Shown here: piece by piece, positions 9,007 to 19,435 of the stretch
Layout: each line of letters starts with the position of its first letter
Numbering within the stretch: the stretch's first letter is position 1
DNA from: Candidatus Rokuibacteriota bacterium
GTDB lineage: Bacteria > Methylomirabilota > Methylomirabilia > Rokubacteriales > CSP1-6
DNA length: 33,141 nt
Direction: 5' to 3'
Assembly (NCBI GenBank): GCA_003220475.1
Contig: QHSO01000005.1
Location: forward strand, 12,568 to 45,708
Program-made: the position numbers and the translations under genes
Notes under the pieces: generated by a model
Told to the model about the DNA's origin: nothing
The model's database searches: none
What the model saw: only the letters and a program-made list of their open reading frames with translations

Positions 9007-11352
9007 GTGAGGGTCCTCGACCGCTATCTCATCACGGAGCTGCTCTCGCCGTTCGGCTTTGGCCTGGCGCTCTTCACGTTCTTCCTCATCATCGACCGCA
9101 TCTATCACCTGACCGAGCTCGTCGTCACCAAGGGCGTGCCGTTCCATCTCGTGCTCCAGCTGCTCGTCTTCATGATGCCGTCGTTTCTGGCGCATACCCT
9201 GCCGATGGCCCTGCTCGTGGCGGTGCTTCTCGCGGGCGGCCGCCTGGCCGGCGATCTCGAGATCATCGCCTTCAAGGCCGCGGGGGTCAGTGTCCTGCGG
9301 CTGTTCCGTCCGATCGTGCTGGCGGCGCTGGTGGTCACCGCGGCCACCGCGATGCTCACACTCGTGCTGAATCCGATCGCCAACGAAGAGTTCCAGCGGC
9401 AGCTCTTCCGCATTCTCCAGACGCGCGCGGTGAGCGGGATCCAGGAGCGCGTCTTCAACGCGACGTTCGGCGACGTGATCATCTACGTTGAGGACGTCAG
9501 CGCCTCGCAGGTCGCGCTGCGGGGGCTGCTCGTGTCCGACGAGCGCGATCCGAAGATCTCGCGCATCATCACCGCGCGCGAGGGCCGCTTGCTGACCGAC
9601 GAGCCGAACCGGCGAATCACGCTGCGGCTCATCAACGGCGCGGTGAACGAGGCCGACATTTTGCCGGCGGCGCCGCCGCGTCTGCCCGGCGTCGATCAGA
9701 ACCCGACCGGCGGCGCCGCGGCCTCCTCGCGCTACCGATATACGAACTTCGCGATCTACGACATGAGCCTGTCGTTCGCCACGCCGCTGCGCAGCGCGCG
9801 CGCCGACAAGCCCGAGAAGGACCTGCGCCTCGGCGCGCTCCTGACGCGCATCAAAGAGCTCGCTCCGGATCGGTACGGTCGCGTCCCGTACGAGGTGGAG
9901 CTGCACAAGCGCTTCGCCTTCCCGGTCGCCGCGCTCGTCTTCGCGCTCGTCGCCTTCCCGCTCGCGGTGCGCTCGCACCGCGGCGGCCGCTCGATCGCGA
10001 TGGCAGGGAGCCTCGTGATCCTCGTGTCGTACTACATGGTCATGACGTCGCTCGAGGGGTTCGCGCTGCGCCAGCGCGTGCCGCCCTGGGTCGCGATCTG
10101 GGCGCCGAACATCGTCTTCGCAGTGATCGGCGCGACGCTGCTCGTGGTGACCGCGCGCGAGTGGCGGCCGCGCGTGACGTTCGCCTGGCGCACGCTCGAG
10201 TGGCTGCGCGGGCGGCTCCCGCGCGGCGCGGCGGACAGCCCGGCGCGCATCGGGCGCGGCCCGACCAATTCGACCCACATCCTCGACCGGTACCTGATCC
10301 GCGAGTTCCTCACGTTCGCCGGGATCGGCCTCGCGGTGGCGGCCGCGCTGTACGTCATCGTCGACCTCGGCGACACGCTCAACCGGTTCCTGCGCATCAA
10401 GCCACCGCTCACCTACATCCTCGAGCACTTCCTGTACCGGCTGCCGGCCGCGCTCCATCAGGGGCTGCCGGTGATCATGCTGGTGGCGACGATCTTCCTG
10501 TTCCTCTCGCTGAGCCGTTTTCACGAGCTGACCGCGATGAAGGCGGCCGGCATCAGCCTCTACCGCGTCAGCGCGCCGGTGCTGCTGATGGGCCTCTCGG
10601 TCGCCGTGAGCGCGATGCTGTTCCAGGAGCTGTTCTTGCCGCGCCTCAAGGAGCTTGGTGAGGAAGTCGATCGTGTGAAGATCCGCGGTCAGCTGCCGCG
10701 TCATCTGCAGTCACGACAGCGGTTGTGGGTGCGCAGCGCCGACAGCCGCTTCTATCGCGTGGAGCTCTTGAGTCCGCAGACGAACGACCTGTACGGTGTC
10801 ACGATCCTCGAGGTCGACCGCCAGTTCCGGCTGCTCAATCGCCTCGACGCCAGGCAGGCGCATTGGACGGATTCGGGCTGGGAGCTGCGTGACGGTGCCT
10901 TCCGCGAGATCGAGCCCGCGGGCACCGTGCAGACGGTGCCGTTCACGTTCACCGCGCTCGAGCTCAGCGAGGACATCGAGGAGTTCACGCGGATCCACAA
11001 GGACTTCGAGTCGATGAGCTACTGGGAGCTGCGCGAGTACGTCGCGCGGCTGGAGGCGGCGGGCTTTCAGGCAAAGAAGTACCTCGTCGCGCTCTATTCT
11101 AAGCTGTCGTTCCCGCTCGTGAACCTCGTCATGGTGCTCGTGGCCATTCCGTTCGCGCTGCAGTCGCCGCGCGGCGGCCGGCTGTTCGGGGTCGGCCTCG
11201 CCATCGCGATCATGGCCGGCTACCTCGTCGTGCACTACGTGGCCCTTGCGTTCGCGCGCGCCGACCTGCTGCCGCCATTCGTCGCCGCGTGGACGGCGAA
11301 CGTGATCTTCTTCGGGATCGGCACGTCGCTGTTCTTGCGCGCGCGCACGTAG
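9007..11352 (+). CDS. lptFG: Fused LptF-LptG permease of the LPS export ABC transporter
   Basis: Inner-membrane permease that, with LptB ATPase, extracts LPS and passes it to LptC. Normally LptF and LptG are two proteins; here one 781-residue open frame holds both. The LptF half (about 1-384) begins RVLDRYLITELLSPF and has two N-terminal hydrophobic segments plus a third. A periplasmic beta-jellyroll follows at about 130-290, then three C-terminal segments. A charged linker spans about 385-423. The LptG half restarts with HILDRYLIREF (from 424) and repeats the same 3+jellyroll+3 plan up to FLRART. No stop codon, and no ATG or GTG near the LptG N-terminus, lies at the junction. The GTG at 9007 gives the family's usual N-terminus; GTG 8992 is an alternative. 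LptF's C-terminus and LptG's N-terminus are both cytoplasmic, so a fusion is topologically possible. Confidence 0.9.
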   Translation: MRVLDRYLITELLSPFGFGLALFTFFLIIDRIYHLTELVVTKGVPFHLVLQLLVFMMPSFLAHTLPMALLVAVLLAGGRLAGDLEIIAFKAAGVSVLRLFRPIVLAALVVTAATAMLTLVLNPIANEEFQRQLFRILQTRAVSGIQERVFNATFGDVIIYVEDVSASQVALRGLLVSDERDPKISRIITAREGRLLTDEPNRRITLRLINGAVNEADILPAAPPRLPGVDQNPTGGAAASSRYRYTNFAIYDMSLSFATPLRSARADKPEKDLRLGALLTRIKELAPDRYGRVPYEVELHKRFAFPVAALVFALVAFPLAVRSHRGGRSIAMAGSLVILVSYYMVMTSLEGFALRQRVPPWVAIWAPNIVFAVIGATLLVVTAREWRPRVTFAWRTLEWLRGRLPRGAADSPARIGRGPTNSTHILDRYLIREFLTFAGIGLAVAAALYVIVDLGDTLNRFLRIKPPLTYILEHFLYRLPAALHQGLPVIMLVATIFLFLSLSRFHELTAMKAAGISLYRVSAPVLLMGLSVAVSAMLFQELFLPRLKELGEEVDRVKIRGQLPRHLQSRQRLWVRSADSRFYRVELLSPQTNDLYGVTILEVDRQFRLLNRLDARQAHWTDSGWELRDGAFREIEPAGTVQTVPFTFTALELSEDIEEFTRIHKDFESMSYWELREYVARLEAAGFQAKKYLVALYSKLSFPLVNLVMVLVAIPFALQSPRGGRLFGVGLAIAIMAGYLVVHYVALAFARADLLPPFVAAWTANVIFFGIGTSLFLRART

Positions 11353-11525
11353 CGGCGCTGGGCGCCGCGCGCCGCTGGGCGGGCGCGGCCCCGTGAGACC
11401 ACGCAAATCGACAGTGGTTTGGCGCCTGTCATGGTGCACCGATTTCTGGCCGGGTCCGACGCAGTACCCGAAACACGGGTCTCACGGGGCCACGCCCGCC
11501 CAGCGGCACGCGGCGCCCAGCGGCG
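11353..11525. repeat. 173-bp element with 48-bp inverted repeats and nested hairpins
   Basis: The arms 11353-11400 and 11478-11525 are inverted copies matching at 45 of 48 positions. The 77-nt centre holds further palindromes: 11405-11410 with 11440-11445, 11411-11414 with 11426-11429, and 11451-11455 with 11466-11470. It fills most of the gap between the convergent lptFG and hydrolase genes. Two of the three arm mismatches become G-U pairs in a minus-strand transcript. It may act as a two-way terminator, or be a small mobile or palindromic repeat. No open reading frame inside it is credible. Confidence 0.8.
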
Positions 11526-11543
11526 ACGCTCGCGACTCTCTCA

Positions 11544-12098
11544 TCACCTGCGCCGTGCGTCAGCCTCGTTGGCGGAGCGTGGCCTGCGCGTCGCGAGCCA
11601 GGCGGCGGTGGCGAAGACGGCGCAGGGGAGCCAGAGCCAGAGGGCTTCGTTGGCGAGGACGGCGATGCCGCGAGGGCCGAGGAAACGGCGGATGCCGAGC
11701 GGAGACACGGCGATCGGGCGCCACGGCAGATAGTAGCGAGCGGCGTCGAACGGCGCGAAGTATGCCACGCCGATGCCGCCGTCCGTCATCCCGTCGAGAA
11801 TGCCGTGCGACGCCGTCGCGACGAACAGGTATGCCCATAGCCGGCGCCGCGTGCCGGGGGCCACGAGCAGCGGCGTGACGATGGCGGCCAGCGCTGCGGC
11901 GAACGCGAGCGAGTGGGTCAGGCCGCGATGACCGAGCAGAGAGCCGAGCGGCACGCCGGCGAAGACGCCGAGGACGTCGGCGTCGGGGACGGCGGCACAG
12001 ATCGCGGCGGCCCACCACACGCGCGCCGGCCAGCCTGCGCGGCGGAACGCCGGGCCGAGTGCGAGCGCGGCGATCGCGTGGGACATCACGGTGGGCAT
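11544..12098 (-). CDS. YdjM-like membrane-bound metal-dependent hydrolase (DUF457 type)
   Basis: A 184-residue, very hydrophobic protein with about four membrane segments. It carries the family signature in order: an N-terminal SHAIAALALG, PDADVLG at about 38-44, GHRGLTHSLAF at about 56-66, and SHGILDGMTDGG near 107. The His/Asp residues in these motifs are the proposed metal ligands. Members, such as E. coli YdjM, are annotated as inner-membrane hydrolases, but the substrate is generally unknown. The ATG at 12098 is used; an ATG four codons later is also possible. The gene follows the UPF0182 gene by 18 nt, probably in one unit, and converges on lptFG across the large inverted repeat. Family assignment is good; biochemical function is unknown. 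Confidence 0.85.
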   Translation of the reverse strand: MPTVMSHAIAALALGPAFRRAGWPARVWWAAAICAAVPDADVLGVFAGVPLGSLLGHRGLTHSLAFAAALAAIVTPLLVAPGTRRRLWAYLFVATASHGILDGMTDGGIGVAYFAPFDAARYYLPWRPIAVSPLGIRRFLGPRGIAVLANEALWLWLPCAVFATAAWLATRRPRSANEADARRR

Positions 12099-12116
12099 CG
12101 CGGGCCGGGCGCGCGC

Positions 12117-14846
12117 TCAGCGCGCGCCGGACAGAGCGCGCAGCGCGTCTTCCAGGCGCTTCTGCTCGGCGCCGTAGGCGACCCAGTCGCCGCGCCGCAG
12201 CGCCTCCTGGCCGCGCGTGTATGCGTCCCACGCGCGCTGCACCAGCGCACGGTCGGCGCCGCTGCCCGCCGGCGCGGTGGCCGGCGCCGCACCCACGGGC
12301 GCCAACGCCGCCCCGATCGCCGGCGCCACACGGCCGGCGAAGATCCGCCCGAGCGATTGCTCGAGCGTCGGCTCCATCGCGATCTGGTTGCCGTAGGCGA
12401 CGATCACGCGCCGGAGCTCGGGCAGCGCCCCCTGCTCGGCGGCGAGATAGAGCGGCTGGACATAGATCAGCGACTGCTCGATGGGAATCGCGAGCAGGGA
12501 GCCACGGATCACCGTCGAGCCGCGCTGGTTCCAGAGCGAGAGCTGCTGGGAGATGATCGGGTCCTGGTCGATGCGCGCGTCGATCAGCCGCGGGCCGTAG
12601 ACGTTCTTCTGCTTGGGGAAGTTGTAGACGACGAGCCGGCCATAGCTCGGCGGATCGGACCGCGCCGCCAGCCACGCGATCATGTTGTCGCGGCGGCTCG
12701 GGTTGAACAGCGTCAGCAGGATGAACTCTTCCTTCGCCTCGCCGGGCAATCGCATGATCGTGAAGTACGGCTCCATCTCGCGCTCGCGGCCGTCGATGGT
12801 GCGCCGCGGGATCGCCCACAGGTCCTCTTTGTTGTAGAAGACCTGGGGATTCTCCATGTGGTAGACCGCGAACTTGCGGGCCTGGATCGCGAAGAAGTCC
12901 TCGGGATAGCGGATGTGGCGCCGCAGGTCCTCCGGCATCGTGTCGAGCGACCGGAGCAGGCCCGGAAAGGCGGCGCCGTAGGCGCGCACGATGGGGTCCG
13001 TCGTGTCGGCGATGTAAAAGCGCACGGCGCCGTGATAGGCATCGACGGTGACCTTCACCGAGTTACGAATGTAGTTGCCGATGCCGCGGACGGGATCCGC
13101 GTAGGGATAGCGGTCACTGGTCGTGTACCCGTCGAGCATCCAGACGAGCCGGCCGTCGTCGGTCACCACCATGTAGGGGTCGCGGTCGAAGCGGAAGAAC
13201 GGCGCGATGAGGCGGATGCGCTCGCCGATCGTGCGGTAGATCAGGATGCGGCTGTCGGCCGTGAGGTCGTCGGACAGCACGATCTTCGGCTCGCCGAAGC
13301 GGGCGGCGAAGAGCAGCCGCCGACTCCACGCGCCGATCGAGATCCCGCCCTCGCCCTCGTAGCGCGTGTAGACGTTCTTGTCGCCCGCGGGATAGTCCAG
13401 CTCCTGCGAGCGCGTGCGCACCAGCGCGTAGTCGTTCGATATCTCCGCGTAGTAGATCTCGGGTCGCGTCACCCGCGGGAAGCCGTCGGACGAGCGCGGC
13501 GGGATATCCTTCACGAAGAACTCGGGCAGCCCTTCGGGGGTGATTCGGTTCACGGGACCGACCACCACGCCGTAGCCGTGCGTGTAGGTCAGGTGCTCGT
13601 TGATCCAGTTGCGGCCGCCCTGCAGGTGCTGATGCGAGAGCTCGCGCGGCGAGAGCATCAGCTGGCGATAGTCGCCGTCGACGACGTAGCGGTCGTTGTC
13701 GACGTCCTGGAACTTGTAGTACGTGCGGATCTCCTGCAGCTGCGCGAACGTCCGCAGCAGCGGGCGGTAGTCCCAGAGCCGGATGTTCTTGAGCGTCGCC
13801 TCGTTGCGCGCCAGCGCGCGCGCGTCGAGCGTCTCGTCGGCGGGAAACTCTTTCTCCTGGATGCGGTCGAGACCGTAGGCGGCGCGCGTCATCCGGATGT
13901 TCGCCTCGATGTAGGGGCGCTCCGCCGCGAGCTCGTTGGGCGCCACGCGCAAGCGCTGCAGGAACGCCGGGTACATGCCGAGGCCGACCACCCACACCAC
14001 GAGCAGCGCGGCGCCGGCGCCGGCGAGCAGGCGCAGGCCGGGACGCATGATTTGAACGGCGCAGGCGACCGCGGCGAGCACGGCCAGCACGGCGAGCGCG
14101 CCGAGCATCGGCAGCGAGGCGTGGATGTCGGTGTACGAGGCGCCGAACACGATGCCACGCGTGGACAGGACGATCTCGTAACGGTCGAGCCAGAAGCCGA
14201 CAGCCTTCAGCGCCAGGAGCGCCGCGCCGAGCAAGAGCAGGTGCGTGCGCGCGCCGCTGGCCAGCCGCGGCCCGCGCGTGGTCAGCACGAAGCTGCGCTG
14301 CAGGACGTACACGGCCACGGTCAGCACCACCGTGCCGGCGACCAGCGCCATCGCCCACGCGTGCACGAGCCGCCAGAACGGCAGGACGAAGACGAAGAAC
14401 CCGAGGTCGAAGCCGAACACCGGATCCTTGGTACCGAACGGCGGCCCGTTGACGTAGCCGAGCACGGTTTCCCAGTGGGCGGTCGCACGCAGCGCCGACA
14501 CGACGGCGATCAACAGCAGCACGATCGGCAAAAACCGCCGGATGAGCGGCTCGATCACGACGCGCCCGGGCAGGCCCAGCTGGTCCTCGAGCTCCCACAG
14601 CACGTCCGGCGCCGCCGTGCGCGCGGCCACGGTGAGGTTGGCCCAGAGGAACAGCGCGACGACGAGCGCGATCGCCCCGAACAGGCTACCGCGCAGGGAC
14701 AGCGTGGTCAGGAAAACCTGGGGGTAGCCGACCTCCTGGAACCAGAGCCAGTCGGTGTACAGCGGGACGAGCTGCAACAGCACCGCGAGCACGACCAGCG
14801 CGACCACGAGGTACGCCAGCGGCTGCGGCGAGCGCATCGGCCGCAC
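12117..14846 (-). CDS. UPF0182 family membrane protein
   Basis: A large (909-residue) protein of the UPF0182/COG1615 family. The first ~330 residues contain about seven hydrophobic segments, starting with PLAYLVVALVVLAVLLQLVP. A long extracytoplasmic-type region then carries typical family stretches such as RPYIEANIRMTRAAYGLD, LWDYRPLL, YTHGYGVVVGPVN and DPYMVVTDDGRLVWMLDGY. It ends with an Ala/Pro-rich linker and a short helical tail (about 850-909). Role and partners are unknown. The GTG at 14846 is used; ATG 14837 is equally plausible. It starts 13 nt after ahcY and precedes the small membrane hydrolase, so it may be in the metK-ahcY transcript. Family membership is secure, function is not known. 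Confidence 0.9.
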   Translation of the reverse strand: MRPMRSPQPLAYLVVALVVLAVLLQLVPLYTDWLWFQEVGYPQVFLTTLSLRGSLFGAIALVVALFLWANLTVAARTAAPDVLWELEDQLGLPGRVVIEPLIRRFLPIVLLLIAVVSALRATAHWETVLGYVNGPPFGTKDPVFGFDLGFFVFVLPFWRLVHAWAMALVAGTVVLTVAVYVLQRSFVLTTRGPRLASGARTHLLLLGAALLALKAVGFWLDRYEIVLSTRGIVFGASYTDIHASLPMLGALAVLAVLAAVACAVQIMRPGLRLLAGAGAALLVVWVVGLGMYPAFLQRLRVAPNELAAERPYIEANIRMTRAAYGLDRIQEKEFPADETLDARALARNEATLKNIRLWDYRPLLRTFAQLQEIRTYYKFQDVDNDRYVVDGDYRQLMLSPRELSHQHLQGGRNWINEHLTYTHGYGVVVGPVNRITPEGLPEFFVKDIPPRSSDGFPRVTRPEIYYAEISNDYALVRTRSQELDYPAGDKNVYTRYEGEGGISIGAWSRRLLFAARFGEPKIVLSDDLTADSRILIYRTIGERIRLIAPFFRFDRDPYMVVTDDGRLVWMLDGYTTSDRYPYADPVRGIGNYIRNSVKVTVDAYHGAVRFYIADTTDPIVRAYGAAFPGLLRSLDTMPEDLRRHIRYPEDFFAIQARKFAVYHMENPQVFYNKEDLWAIPRRTIDGREREMEPYFTIMRLPGEAKEEFILLTLFNPSRRDNMIAWLAARSDPPSYGRLVVYNFPKQKNVYGPRLIDARIDQDPIISQQLSLWNQRGSTVIRGSLLAIPIEQSLIYVQPLYLAAEQGALPELRRVIVAYGNQIAMEPTLEQSLGRIFAGRVAPAIGAALAPVGAAPATAPAGSGADRALVQRAWDAYTRGQEALRRGDWVAYGAEQKRLEDALRALSGAR

Positions 14847-14859
14847 GCGACGGGCCGGG

Positions 14860-17434
<2,575 letters not shown>

Positions 17435-17465
17435 CGGCAAGGCCTCCTGGGTTCGAATTCGCGCC

Positions 17466-17495
17466 ACTGTAGCACGCTTGGTCGCGGCCTCTCAA
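17466..17495 (-). promoter_or_regulatory. Putative metK promoter
   Basis: Minus-strand TTGAGA (17495-17490, 5 of 6 consensus) and TACAGT (17471-17466, 4 of 6) are separated by 18 nt. The -35 box overlaps the stop codon of the upstream isomerase gene. The predicted start near 17459 leaves about 25 nt to the metK ATG, including its AGGAGG. This supports a metK-ahcY unit separate from the upstream lpt/rpoN group. Confidence 0.6.
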
Positions 17496-18544
17496 GGCAG
17501 CCGCCCGCGCATGCGGCGCTTGACCTCGTCGAGGATCGGCACGCTCCACGGATCGCGGCCGCGCAGCACGGCCAGGTAATACGACGTCCACTGGCCGAGG
17601 TAGGCGAGCGTGAGCAAGCGGGCGAGCCGTCCCGCGCCGCGGCCGTGTGCCTCGCTGACGCCGCCCGCGTTGGGCGCGATGAGGTCGCGCACGACCTCGA
17701 AGCGACGGGCGATCTCGGGCGCGTCGCCGGCGTCGCGCAACAGGACCGCGTGCATGTGCTTGGCGTCGTGCGGCTGCCACGCCTCGATCTCGTTGTGGTT
17801 CATCTCCGGCAGCACGCCCGCGACCGCAAGCGTCTTGGCATTTTCCTCGATGTCAGTCTTCCAGCGATACGCGATCGCGCCGGTGGCGGGGCCGCCGTAG
17901 ACGACGGGGAGCCGGTCGCCGATGGCGAGGGCCAGGCGCTTGGCCTCGTTATCGGCCACCGGTCGCTCGGGCGCCAGCTCGACGGCCAGCTTCTCGACCG
18001 CGGCGAGCGCGTCGTCCACCTCCGCTGCCGTCGCTACGGGCACGCCCGCCGCGGCGAGCAGCGGCAGGGCGGGCAAGAAGAGATAGCCGAGCGCCATGCG
18101 CGGCATCAGTCCGCCCGGGAGGGCAACGTGCGGCCGCCCGGCCTCGGCCCCGCGACGCGCCAGCGTGCCGCCCGACGTCAGCGCAACGACGGGCACGCCC
18201 CGGGCGACGGCGACCTCGAACGCGGAGAGCACCTCCGCCGTCTCGCCCGAGTATGACGACGCGATGACGAGCGCCTCCGGCCCGGCGACCGGCGGCAGCC
18301 CATAGCCGCGGTGCACGATGATCGGCACGTCGACGCTGTCGGCGGCGCAGGCGGCCAGCAGATCGCCGCCGGCGGCCGAGCCGCCCATGGCCGCCACGAC
18401 GATGACGCGCGGCCGTCTGGTGCTGAGCGGCGGCGAGGCGACGAGCGTGCGCGCCCGGCGGCACTGGTCCGGGAATCCGGCCAAGGCTCCCCGCGCATCG
18501 TGGGGATCGACCCGCGCGAGCGCGCGGAGATCGTCCAGGTTCAC
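17492..18544 (-). CDS. Bifunctional phosphoglucose/phosphomannose isomerase
   Basis: Interconverts glucose-6-P or mannose-6-P with fructose-6-P. The 350-residue protein has two SIS domains. The first carries AMGGSAAGGDLL (about 52-63) and the sugar-phosphate loop SSYSGETAEV (96-105); the second contains PEMNHNEIEAW with the expected His and Glu. Length and motifs match the archaeal/bacterial bifunctional PGI/PMI group rather than classical GPI. The GTG start at 18544 lies 7 nt after the rapZ stop, so the gene ends the lptC-lptA-lptB-rpoN-rapZ run. In this place it could feed fructose-6-P or mannose-6-P into envelope sugar synthesis; that is inference. Confidence 0.9.
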   Translation of the reverse strand: MNLDDLRALARVDPHDARGALAGFPDQCRRARTLVASPPLSTRRPRVIVVAAMGGSAAGGDLLAACAADSVDVPIIVHRGYGLPPVAGPEALVIASSYSGETAEVLSAFEVAVARGVPVVALTSGGTLARRGAEAGRPHVALPGGLMPRMALGYLFLPALPLLAAAGVPVATAAEVDDALAAVEKLAVELAPERPVADNEAKRLALAIGDRLPVVYGGPATGAIAYRWKTDIEENAKTLAVAGVLPEMNHNEIEAWQPHDAKHMHAVLLRDAGDAPEIARRFEVVRDLIAPNAGGVSEAHGRGAGRLARLLTLAYLGQWTSYYLAVLRGRDPWSVPILDEVKRRMRGRLP

Positions 18545-18551
18545 GCCGAGG

Positions 18552-19421
18552 TCACTCGCGATCGATGTCCCGGTGGACCAGCGTCGGCTGCAGCCCCAGT
18601 CCTTCGACGAAGGGCTGCAGCTCCTCGACGAGGGCGACCGAGCGATGCCGGCCGCCCGTGCAGCCGACGGCGATTGTCAGATAGGCCTTGCCCTCGCGCT
18701 GATAGGCGGGCAGGACGAAGCGCAGGAAGTCCTCGATGCGACGCAGCAGCTCCCGGCTTTCCTCGTGCTTCATCACGAACTCGCGCACCTCGGGCTCCCG
18801 GCCGTCGAGCGGCCGCAGCTTCTCGACGAAATGCGGATTGGGCAGGAAGCGCACGTCGAACACGAGGTCGGCGTCGAACGGCACGCCGTGTTTGAAGCCG
18901 AACGAGACGAGCGAGACGGCGAGCCCCGGCCGCTCCTTCGGCGTCACGTACGCCTCGATGAGCATGTCCTTGAGCTGGTGCACGGTCATGTTCGAGGTAT
19001 CCACGACGCGATCGGCCACCTCGCGCACCGTGGACAGCGCCTTGCGCTCTGCGCGGATGCCGTCGAGCACGTTGCCGTCGGGGGCCAGCGGATGCCGCCG
19101 CCGCGTCTCGCGGTAGCGGCGCACGAGCGCCTCCTCGTTGGCCTCGAAGAACACGACTTCCACGACGTGGCCGCGCTGGCGCAGCGCGATCAGCGCGTCG
19201 AGGAGGTGACTGAGGTACTCACCTTCCCGGACGTCGACGCCGAGGGCCACGCGGTCGCGCTTGTCGCCCGCTCGGGCGACGAGATCGGCGAAGGTCGGCA
19301 TGAGCGTGGTCGGCAGGTTGTCGACACAGAAGAACCCCATGTCCTCGAAGCACTTGATCGCGTACGACTTGCCGGCTCCACTCAGGCCCGTGATGACCAC
19401 GAAGGAGATCGGCTTCGCCAT
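18552..19421 (-). CDS. rapZ: RNase adapter / P-loop NTPase RapZ (YvcJ family)
   Basis: RapZ binds nucleotides and, in E. coli, directs RNase E to a small RNA that controls glucosamine-6-phosphate synthase. The 289-residue protein has the Walker A motif GLSGAGKS (12-19), DNLP shortly after, a central GVDVREGEYLS region, and the strongly conserved C-terminal GCTGGRHRSVALVE. It starts 14 nt after rpoN. In Proteobacteria hpf and ptsN usually lie between rpoN and rapZ; neither is here. Whether it works with small RNAs in this organism, or as the metabolite-binding YvcJ does in Bacillus, cannot be read from the sequence. Confidence 0.95.
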   Translation of the reverse strand: MAKPISFVVITGLSGAGKSYAIKCFEDMGFFCVDNLPTTLMPTFADLVARAGDKRDRVALGVDVREGEYLSHLLDALIALRQRGHVVEVVFFEANEEALVRRYRETRRRHPLAPDGNVLDGIRAERKALSTVREVADRVVDTSNMTVHQLKDMLIEAYVTPKERPGLAVSLVSFGFKHGVPFDADLVFDVRFLPNPHFVEKLRPLDGREPEVREFVMKHEESRELLRRIEDFLRFVLPAYQREGKAYLTIAVGCTGGRHRSVALVEELQPFVEGLGLQPTLVHRDIDRE

Positions 19422-19435
19422 GGCTGGCGCGGAGG

